A DNA stretch of 20,511 bases from DATJXG01 sp035500455. Lineage in GTDB: Bacteria > Acidobacteriota > Terriglobia > Terriglobales > Acidobacteriaceae. Made by a program: the position numbers and the translations under genes. Shown here piece after piece: positions 15,278-20,511 of this stretch. Within the stretch, counting starts at the first letter, position 1. The number at the start of each line of letters is the position of its first letter. Where the stretch lies: contig DATJXG010000110.1 in the NCBI GenBank assembly GCA_035500455.1, positions 1-20,511 on the forward strand, written 5' to 3'. The notes under the pieces are model-generated. The model worked only from the letters and a program-made list of their open reading frames with translations, was not told the DNA's origin and ran no database searches.

Positions 15278-15850
15278 TTACTCCGGCGCGACCTCGGCGT
15301 GCTGGCGCAGGCGGTGGCCAACGAGGAAAACGTAATGCACCCCCGAAACGATGGTAAAGGTGAAAGTGGCACGGAGAAACGTGGTGCGAGCCACCCATAC
15401 CCAGAGTACGGGATGCACCTGCAGCAGCAGCACGAAAAAGACCGCGAACACCTGGGCGAAGGTGTTGGCTTTGCCGAAGATGCTGGGGCGGAAGTCGCGC
15501 AGGCCGGCAATGATGTAGAGAACGGCACTGACCGCGAGAATGCAGATGTCGCGGCTGAACACCACGACGGTAAACTTCCAGGGAATTTTGTGCAGCACCG
15601 ACAGCACAAGAAAGATCGTGCTCAGCAGGAGCTTATCGGCGATGGGATCGAGGTACTGTCCTAGGGTGGTTTGCTGGTGAAGTTTGCGGGCCAGCAGGCC
15701 GTCGAGGCCATCGCTGAGTCCAGCCAGGATAAAAAGCGTCAGCGCCCATGAGTAGCGGCCCGCCATCATATGAATGATGATGAAGGGCAGGAACACCATG
15801 CGCAGCATGGTCAACTGGTTGGGAGCGGTCAACAGCTGCGAAAGCTTCAC
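15278..15850 (-). CDS. pgsA: CDP-alcohol phosphatidyltransferase (phosphatidylglycerophosphate synthase type)
   Basis: A 190-aa integral membrane enzyme. The complete CDP-alcohol phosphatidyltransferase signature is present: Asp47-x2-Asp50-Gly51-x2-Ala54-Arg55-x8-Gly64-x3-Asp68-x3-Asp72. The N-terminal NQLTMLRMVFLPFI and several further hydrophobic segments give about six membrane helices. Size and N-terminal pattern fit PgsA, which makes phosphatidylglycerophosphate from CDP-diacylglycerol and glycerol-3-phosphate. Another CDP-alcohol transferase (for example a cardiolipin synthase type) is possible. The start is GTG at 15850, overlapping the stop of the upstream small gene in GTGA, which indicates translational coupling. 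A later ATG would remove the conserved N-terminal block. Confidence 0.88.
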   Translation of the reverse strand: MKLSQLLTAPNQLTMLRMVFLPFIIIHMMAGRYSWALTLFILAGLSDGLDGLLARKLHQQTTLGQYLDPIADKLLLSTIFLVLSVLHKIPWKFTVVVFSRDICILAVSAVLYIIAGLRDFRPSIFGKANTFAQVFAVFFVLLLQVHPVLWVWVARTTFLRATFTFTIVSGVHYVFLVGHRLRQHAEVAPE

Positions 15851-16221
15851 CGCGGCTCCTCGGCGCGGGCGAGATGGCGCGCCAGGGAAGGCGCGGCTTC
15901 CAGCCCGGTTTTCGCGGTGAAGCGTTGCGCGATGGAGGGAATTTCTCCCTCCGGCAGGTCAAGCTCTATGCGCTCGATGCGGTGCATGGGAAAGAACACG
16001 ACTCCGGGCGAGAAGGGTTCACCGTCCTTCACCATGGCGACGGCATCGTCAAACGAAGCCAGGTCGATCCCGGAGATGCTCAGGCCTTCGAGCGAAAGCG
16101 CCAGAATTGTTCCCCAGAACTTGTCCCTGGGATTGCCCAACGTGACCAGCACGATGGCGCCGGTCCGAAAGGGATGGCGGCTGTCCGGGCCCGCGCCCTC
16201 GGCGAAAGCGGAGTTTTGCAC
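15847..16221 (-). CDS. Conserved small protein coupled to the pgsA-like gene, function unknown
   Basis: A 124-aa soluble protein that I cannot place in a characterised family. The central part has beta-rich character (GAIVLVTLGNPRDKFWGTIL, LEGLSISGIDLASF, VVFFPMHRIERIELDLPEG), suggesting a small beta-barrel (Sm-like or PilZ-like topology) rather than an enzyme. The C-terminal FTAKTGLEAAPSLARHL is helical. The start appears to be GTG at 16221, with no good Shine-Dalgarno. No closer in-frame ATG retains the beta core. Its TGA stop overlaps the GTG of the pgsA-like gene by 4 nt, implying linked expression and perhaps a role near membrane-lipid synthesis. That link is inference from position. Confidence 0.75.
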   Translation of the reverse strand: MQNSAFAEGAGPDSRHPFRTGAIVLVTLGNPRDKFWGTILALSLEGLSISGIDLASFDDAVAMVKDGEPFSPGVVFFPMHRIERIELDLPEGEIPSIAQRFTAKTGLEAAPSLARHLARAEEPR

Positions 16222-16436
16222 AGGGGCGATTGTCGCCGGATTAGGGGCCCGTTGGCAACCCCGGTAATCTGGCCTGTAATCTCACCGGATTCTTGCACCA
16301 AAGATTGCCGGCCGAGGCGTGCAAGGCTTGTTGCCGACGAAGCCCCCGGCACAAGGCCGCGTGTTAAAATTTCTTGTCGGCTCAAATGTTCCCCTGTCGG
16401 CAGTGTGCTTCTGCAAGGGCTTGAAAACAGTAATGT

Positions 16437-16513
16437 AGGCGCGTAGCTCAGTTGGTTAGAGCGCTACCTTGACACGGTAGAGGTCAGGAGTTCGAGTCTC
16501 CTCGTGCCTACCA
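16437..16513 (+). tRNA. tRNA-Val (anticodon GAC)
   Basis: A 77-nt plus-strand cloverleaf with an encoded CCA (16511-16513). The acceptor stem AGGCGCG pairs with CGTGCCT, including one G-U pair, and A is the discriminator. The D-arm is GCTCAGTTGGTTAGAGC, the anticodon stem CTACC/GGTAG with loop TTGACAC, and the T-arm AGGAGTTCGAGTCTCCT. The anticodon GAC is at 16471-16473. Confidence 0.97.
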
Positions 16514-16633
16514 TTTCTTTCAGTGGCTTCCCAGCGCTCGTTAAAAATCCAGGCCCGGCTCGGCCAATGAGCGTCCCCTTCGAAAAAAACTCTCCGCCGG
16601 GAGACTCGCCGAAGGACGGTTGGCGCGCTGGAG

Positions 16634-16652
16634 GCTCGGTTCGAGCCCGAGC
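16634..16652. other. Orphan T-arm-like hairpin downstream of tRNA-Val
   Basis: GCTCGG (16634-16639), the 7-nt loop TTCGAGC and CCGAGC (16647-16652) form a 6-bp hairpin that looks exactly like a tRNA T-arm. It is followed within about 20 nt by GCCTACC, the same heptamer found at the tRNA-Val 3' end. No complete cloverleaf can be built here. It may be a tRNA remnant, a 3'-end structure for the CBS gene ending at 16670, or chance. Confidence 0.3.
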
Positions 16653-16669
16653 AGGATCCGCCCGCCTAC

Positions 16670-17143
16670 CTAAGCAACGTGCAAGACGGACGCAACATGC
16701 TTGCCGCTATCTGCGCGCGGCTGAGAGAGCTTCCGCAGAGTTTCGTAGACAGCCGACATCTCGACTATCTCAAGGCGGATGAATTCACTGATTGAAATCA
16801 TCCCCTGCAGACGCATCTCCTGATCGACAACCGGGAGACGCCGGACCTGGTTGTCTCCCATCAGGGAGAGCGCGGTTTTGACGTCGTCCCAGAGACGGCA
16901 ACAGACAGGGTTGGGAGTCATGCACTCCTTAACCCATGTGTGTGCCGGATAAAGACCGGGCGCCACCACCCTGACGCAGAGATCGCGGTCTGTAACTACT
17001 CCGATGACTTTTCGGTCGAGAACGCCCTCTATCACGGGGAGAATACCCGTTCCCACGTGATCCATCAGTAAGGCAACAGCCTCAACCGTCCAGTACGGTT
17101 CGCAGTAGCTCGGTTTTGTGATCATGATCTCTTTCACCTGCAT
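16670..17143 (-). CDS. CBS-domain pair protein (Hrp1-like) at the end of the hydrogenase operon
   Basis: A 157-aa soluble protein made of two CBS domains: one at about residues 8-62 (TVEAVALLMDHVGTGILPVI to GVVTDRDL) and one at about 72-128 (KECMTPNPVCC to QVRRLPVVD and MISISEF). The spacing and the VTDRD and QVRRLPVV motifs recall mycobacterial Hrp1 (Rv2626c) and other stand-alone CBS pairs, which bind adenine nucleotides or similar ligands. The ATG at 17143 has a GAGGTGA ribosome site (17147-17153, minus strand). It begins 83 nt after the hydrogenase maturation protease on the same strand, so it is probably the last gene of that operon. The proposed role, sensing energy state for hydrogenase function, is inferred from position. 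Confidence 0.9.
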   Translation of the reverse strand: MQVKEIMITKPSYCEPYWTVEAVALLMDHVGTGILPVIEGVLDRKVIGVVTDRDLCVRVVAPGLYPAHTWVKECMTPNPVCCRLWDDVKTALSLMGDNQVRRLPVVDQEMRLQGMISISEFIRLEIVEMSAVYETLRKLSQPRADSGKHVASVLHVA

Positions 17144-17226
17144 ATGTCACCTCACTTTCTGGCTAAGTTCAGCGTTCCTCTCAGCCGGTGAAACTTCCAA
17201 ATGCGGACATTCCCCGGAATCTTCCG

Positions 17227-17655
17227 TTATCTTCCGGCAGACCTGAAGAGAATCCGGGCCACGTTCTCCGCGGCGAGGGCCACTTCCGGCGAGATTTCCG
17301 ATCCGTAGCCGAACTCCCTGCCTTCAATTCCATACACCCGCAGCCGTCGAGGAAGGCGTCCCAGGGCCCGGGACAGCTCAATTGCTTCCGCCACGCCCAG
17401 ACCATGGCTGGAGAATTGTCGGGCCACGGGCAACGAGTGCCGGCTGTCCCATATGTGCAACGTGCCAGCCGGCATGCCGGTGAGGACCGTGTCCACTACG
17501 ATCACGTCGTCGGCACCGCTCCATGCCTCGATGAGGGACAAGGCCTCCCCACTCTGGGTCGCGGCTTCCACGCCCAGAGAGCGCAGGTGCTCCGCCGCCA
17601 GGAGGCCGACGCCGTCGTCCATTCGCTCTCGATTTCCGCAGCCGATGATACGCAT
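17227..17655 (-). CDS. [NiFe] hydrogenase maturation endopeptidase (HyaD/HybD/HycI family)
   Basis: A 142-aa protease that removes the C-terminal tail of the hydrogenase large subunit after nickel insertion. Seen directly: the N-terminal IIGCGNRERMDDGVG, with Asp13/Asp14 at the first nickel-ligand position, VIVVDTV with Asp55, and FSSHGLGVAEAIELSR with His84. These three positions correspond to the Glu16/Asp62/His93 metal site of E. coli HybD. VYGIEG near 108-112 is a further family motif. The protein is near usual length for the family. Its ATG at 17655 starts 3 nt after the large-subunit stop, and that large subunit retains a cleavable tail, which identifies its substrate. Confidence 0.93.
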   Translation of the reverse strand: MRIIGCGNRERMDDGVGLLAAEHLRSLGVEAATQSGEALSLIEAWSGADDVIVVDTVLTGMPAGTLHIWDSRHSLPVARQFSSHGLGVAEAIELSRALGRLPRRLRVYGIEGREFGYGSEISPEVALAAENVARILFRSAGR

Positions 17656-17658
17656 GGC

Positions 17659-18969
17659 TTATTCACCGTTCGTCTGTTCCCGCTCTACGGTCAGCTTCAG
17701 GAAGTGAGTGGCGCAGGAGATGCACGGGTCATAGTTGCGGATTGCCTGTTCGCATTTCCAGGTGGCCTCGTCGAGCGGCCAAGCCACCAGGCGGGCGGCG
17801 TAATCGCGAAGATCGTCCTCGATTCGCTTCTGGTTTTGCGAGGTCGGTGGAACGATCTTGGCAGTGACGATCAGACCATTTTCATCCAATGCATAGCGGT
17901 GGTAGAGGATGCCCCGGGGCGCTTCGGTAATGGCGTGGCCAACTCCCGCCCGATTGGGCGCTTCCACCCGCGGAGTTGGCGGCGGCTCGTATTCACCGAT
18001 GATGCGCAGCGCTTCAGCACAGGCGAAGACTACTTCAACTGCCCGCACGATGATGCTGCGAAAAGGATTTCTTACCGGCGCGGTGAGCTTGACGTCGCGG
18101 GCCACCTGCTGCGCCACCTGGGGAAGCCTGTCGAAGTTCAGGTTGAAACGCGCCATGGGCCCGACGAGATACGAATCTCTGCCGCGTATCACCGAGTGCA
18201 AAGCGTTAGAGTGCTTGACCTGCTGCTCGATGAAGTGGTCTTCGTATTCGGCGGCATCAATATCCAGGCCGCGGTTGGAGACCAGCCGTCCTTCGTTGAG
18301 CGGATACTCATCGGGATGGCGAAGGGCCACGAACTCATAGTCCTGCTCGAAGTCGGGGAAATCGAGAGTTGCGGTCCAGCGCACGGTCTCGAGCGAAGCC
18401 TCCTGCGCCCATTGCAGATCCTCAACCAGTTCCTGCAGTTGACTCTTCGCGGGTACTTTGTAAAAGCCACCGACGGTCGCGGAAACAGGATGAATCTCGC
18501 GGCCCCCGAGCAGGGACACGATACGATTACCGATTTTCTTCAGCCGCAGGGCACGCTCGACAATCGGCTTGTGGTCTCTCGCCATGCCGATCACGTCCTG
18601 AAAGCCAAGGAAATCAGGTGCGTGCAGCATGTAAATATGCAGGACGTGGCTCTCGATCCATTCGCCGCAATAAAACAGACGCCGCAGCAAACGCACCGCG
18701 GGATCGATGTGAATTCCAAGGGCGCGTTCCATGGCGTGGGCCGCGCTCATCTGGTAGGCGACCGGACAAATTCCACAAACGCGGGCAGTAATATCCGGGG
18801 CATCCGTGAAATGACGGCCCCGCAGGAAGGCTTCAAAAAAACGCGGCGGCTCAAAAATCCTGAGCTTCACGTCGGCGACCCGCTCGCCGACCAGTTTGAT
18901 GAGGAGCGCGCCTTCGCCCTCGACCCGGGCCAGGGTGTCCACGCGGATCGTTTTGGTGTGTCCGCTCAT
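17659..18969 (-). CDS. hydA: [NiFe] hydrogenase large (alpha) subunit, group 3b type
   Basis: A 436-aa catalytic subunit carrying the NiFe(CN)2CO site. Four cysteine ligands are present: Cys65 and Cys68 in RVCGICPVAYQ, and Cys416 and Cys419 in DPCISCATHF. The N-terminal RVEGEG and short overall length fit cytosolic group 3 (bidirectional, NAD(P)-linked) rather than membrane-bound uptake enzymes. The residue usually His in the general RxCGxCxxxH motif is Tyr72. A 14-residue extension follows His422 and is the expected cleavage product of the adjacent protease. Its ATG overlaps the small-subunit stop by 4 nt. Assignment to group 3b rests on gene order (hydBGDA-like) and the flavin subunit; a 3b/3d distinction needs phylogeny. 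Confidence 0.95.
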   Translation of the reverse strand: MSGHTKTIRVDTLARVEGEGALLIKLVGERVADVKLRIFEPPRFFEAFLRGRHFTDAPDITARVCGICPVAYQMSAAHAMERALGIHIDPAVRLLRRLFYCGEWIESHVLHIYMLHAPDFLGFQDVIGMARDHKPIVERALRLKKIGNRIVSLLGGREIHPVSATVGGFYKVPAKSQLQELVEDLQWAQEASLETVRWTATLDFPDFEQDYEFVALRHPDEYPLNEGRLVSNRGLDIDAAEYEDHFIEQQVKHSNALHSVIRGRDSYLVGPMARFNLNFDRLPQVAQQVARDVKLTAPVRNPFRSIIVRAVEVVFACAEALRIIGEYEPPPTPRVEAPNRAGVGHAITEAPRGILYHRYALDENGLIVTAKIVPPTSQNQKRIEDDLRDYAARLVAWPLDEATWKCEQAIRNYDPCISCATHFLKLTVEREQTNGE

Positions 18970-19754
18970 TTGCGCTCATACTCCTCGCTGATTTTGCGGA
19001 ATTGCCAGGACCAGGCGTTGAATCCGCGGAAAGCCTGCGTGATCTGCGCGTCTGAGCATCCCAGGACGCGGAATTGGCCGGCCAGGGACGCCGTGTTGGG
19101 AGTTTCCATTGGGCCATAGCACCCGTAGCAGCCGCGGTCATAACTGGGGCATAAGGCGCCGCAACCGGCCTGGGTTACGGGCCCGAGACACGCGGTGCCT
19201 TGCGCAACCGCAATGCACACATTCCCTTTCCGCTTGCACTCCAGGCAGACGCTGTACAGGGGAATATTCGGCTTCCGTCCCGCGAGGGTGGCGGTGATGA
19301 GTTCGATGAGATGAGATTTGTTGATGGGACAACCGCGCAGTTCGAAGTCCACAGGCACGTGCTCGGCGATGGGGGTGGAGAGCTTCAGGGTGCTGATGAA
19401 CTGCGGCGTGGCATACACCACGCGGATGAACTCATCCACGTCTTTCCAGTTGCGCAGTGCCTGGATGCCGCCGGCAGTAGCGCAAGCACCGATCGTGACG
19501 AGCATCTTGCACTTCCGCCGGATTTCCTGGATGCGCTGGGCGTCGTGGTGAGTGGTGACAGATCCTTCCACTAACCCAATGTCGTAGGGGCCCTTCAGCG
19601 TCGCTCGCGTGGCTTCCGGGAAGTAGGCGATCTCAATCGCGTCCACGACGCTGAGCAGTTCATCCTCGGCATCGAGCAGGCTGAGCTGGCAGCCATCGCA
19701 GGAAGCGAACTTGAAGACCGCGATCTTCGGCTTGTGGCTGCTTTTAGAGCTCAT
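18966..19754 (-). CDS. hydD: [NiFe] hydrogenase small (delta) subunit, three [4Fe-4S] clusters
   Basis: A 262-aa electron-transfer subunit without a Tat signal, hence cytosolic. The proximal [4Fe-4S] ligands are Cys19 and Cys22 (FASCDGCQLSLLD), Cys91 (TIGACATAGG) and Cys142 (LRGCPINK). Eight further cysteines (170, 173, 180, 189, 198, 202, 209, 212) in the C-terminal part can hold two more cubane clusters, as in the delta subunits of sulfhydrogenase-type group 3b enzymes. The start ATG at 19754 overlaps the end of the flavin-subunit gene by 11 nt, and the stop overlaps the large-subunit start, so all three are translationally coupled. Confidence 0.95.
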   Translation of the reverse strand: MSSKSSHKPKIAVFKFASCDGCQLSLLDAEDELLSVVDAIEIAYFPEATRATLKGPYDIGLVEGSVTTHHDAQRIQEIRRKCKMLVTIGACATAGGIQALRNWKDVDEFIRVVYATPQFISTLKLSTPIAEHVPVDFELRGCPINKSHLIELITATLAGRKPNIPLYSVCLECKRKGNVCIAVAQGTACLGPVTQAGCGALCPSYDRGCYGCYGPMETPNTASLAGQFRVLGCSDAQITQAFRGFNAWSWQFRKISEEYERK

Positions 19755-20511
19755 ACTTCTCCAGCAGCGGGCGGATGCTTTCGTAAGGGAAGACTGGCCC
19801 GTCTTTGCAGATGAAGTGCGGCCCGTATTGGCAGTGTCCGCAGAAGCCGACGGCGCACTTCATGTTGCGTTCCATGGAAAGATAAATATCCGTGCGCTTC
19901 AACCCGTGGGTTTCCAACTCGCGGGTGACGAAGCGCATCATGATCTCCGGCCCGCAGATCATCGCGACCGAGCGCGCCGGCTGCAGGCGGGCATATTTGA
20001 ACAAGGTTGTGACCACACCCACATGCCCGTGCCAGCCGATGCCGCCATAATCTACGGTGGTGAGGATCTGGGTGTCCGCCTGCCGGGCCCAGTTGGCCAG
20101 TTCTTTGCGGTAGAGCAGTTCGCGAGGACTGCGCGCGCCGTAGAGCACGATGAGGCGTCCATATTGTTTGCGATTCCGCAGGACGTGGTAAATCACAGGA
20201 CGGAGAGGCGCTAGCCCAATGCCTCCAGCGACCAGGATGACGTCGCGTTCCCGGGCTGCTTCGATGGGCCAGCCTTTCCCGAACGGGCCACGGACCCCAA
20301 CGCCGCCGCCGACCTTCTGGCTAACCAATGCGTGTGTGGCCTGCCCTACGGAACGCACCGTATAAATGAAGCGATCGGGAACCGCCGGGTCTCCACTGAT
20401 CGAGATTGGCAGCTCTCCCACGCCAAATACCCACAACATGCTGAACTGTCCGGGGAGGAAGGCGTTGCCATCGACTCCTTTGGGAGGTTGCAGGGTGAGG
20501 GTAAAGGTGTC
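19744..20511 (-). CDS. hydG: Hydrogenase FAD/[2Fe-2S] NAD(P)H-oxidoreductase (gamma) subunit, 5'-partial
   Basis: The reading frame runs off the right edge. The visible 255 residues start within the FAD-binding barrel, with PGQFSMLWVFGVGELPISIS, so the methionine at 20439 is internal and not the start. The NAD(P)-binding region follows with VAGGIGLAPLRPVIY and MICGPEIMMRF. The C-terminal [2Fe-2S] motif is CAVGFCGHCQYGPHFIC (Cys-x4-Cys-x2-Cys-x7-Cys), as in the PyrK/HydG branch of ferredoxin-NADP reductases. It passes electrons between the hydrogenase clusters and NAD(P)(H). The upstream partner, a 4Fe-4S beta subunit (hydB), is expected immediately beyond 20511. The frame overlaps the small-subunit start by 11 nt. 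Confidence 0.94.
   Translation of the reverse strand, partial: DTFTLTLQPPKGVDGNAFLPGQFSMLWVFGVGELPISISGDPAVPDRFIYTVRSVGQATHALVSQKVGGGVGVRGPFGKGWPIEAARERDVILVAGGIGLAPLRPVIYHVLRNRKQYGRLIVLYGARSPRELLYRKELANWARQADTQILTTVDYGGIGWHGHVGVVTTLFKYARLQPARSVAMICGPEIMMRFVTRELETHGLKRTDIYLSMERNMKCAVGFCGHCQYGPHFICKDGPVFPYESIRPLLEKYEL

Noticed and set aside
16504..16782. A 92-codon plus-strand frame beginning in the tRNA-Val 3' end
   Set aside because: It starts inside the tRNA, overlaps the CBS gene and has arginine-rich low-complexity composition.
17188..19119. A 643-codon plus-strand open frame opposite the hydrogenase genes
   Set aside because: It is antisense to the maturation protease and large-subunit genes, both of which have all catalytic motifs. 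It has no recognisable domain, and long shadow frames are expected in GC-rich DNA.

Overview
The window is GC-rich, gene-dense bacterial DNA that reads best as Acidobacteriota, probably a soil or peat member of the Terriglobia. The strongest pointer is a BlaI-type repressor followed by an M56 (BlaR1-like) peptidase carrying a C-terminal TIGR03435 domain, a family greatly expanded in soil acidobacteria. A ceramidase-domain hydrolase, a GH36-like glycosidase with a PKD domain and a cytosolic group 3b-type [NiFe] hydrogenase fit this lineage. The phylum is an inference; no rRNA or ribosomal marker is present.

Layout. 102-1640 (+) is an NAD(P)+-dependent aldehyde dehydrogenase. 1754-2809 (-) is a YcxB-like membrane protein with an internal duplication. 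2975-4183 (+) is an AlaA-type aminotransferase. 4200-4613 (-) is a DUF1801 protein and 4737-5630 (-) a stand-alone 5'-3' exonuclease whose stop codon lies in a dispersed hairpin repeat. 5705-6133 (+) is a small secreted protein and 6155-7495 (-) a secreted alpha/beta hydrolase.

7684-12563 (+) is the sensory and polysaccharide block: a double dyad operator, blaI-like repressor, M56-TIGR03435 peptidase overlapping it by 4 nt, then a secreted GH36-like glycosidase with its own likely promoter and a GTG start. 12722-14125 (-) is a secreted neutral-ceramidase-domain protein. tRNA-Asn(GTT), a secreted unknown, a pgsA-like phosphatidyltransferase and a conserved small protein translationally coupled to it follow on the minus strand. 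tRNA-Val(GAC) is on the plus strand at 16437-16513.

16670-20511 (-) is a hydrogenase operon transcribed leftwards from beyond the right edge: FAD/[2Fe-2S] subunit (partial), small subunit, large subunit, maturation endopeptidase and a CBS-pair protein. The order matches hydBGDA of archaeal sulfhydrogenases, so the beta (FeS) subunit is expected just past position 20511. Together these subunits would couple H2 to NAD(P)(H) in the cytosol; the endopeptidase trims the large-subunit tail and the CBS protein is a candidate adenylate-responsive regulator.

There is no CRISPR array, insertion sequence, rRNA or phage gene that I can see. No intergenic stretch exceeds 300 nt. The longest gaps (14126-14338, 14414-14615, 16222-16436) hold only the start-proximal and tRNA-proximal signals described. 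No single locus is a clearly new system. The best candidates for unusual biology are the BlaI/M56-TIGR03435 sensor next to a glycosidase, the Hrp1-like CBS protein in the hydrogenase operon, the hairpin repeat that ends a reading frame, and the small protein coupled to pgsA.
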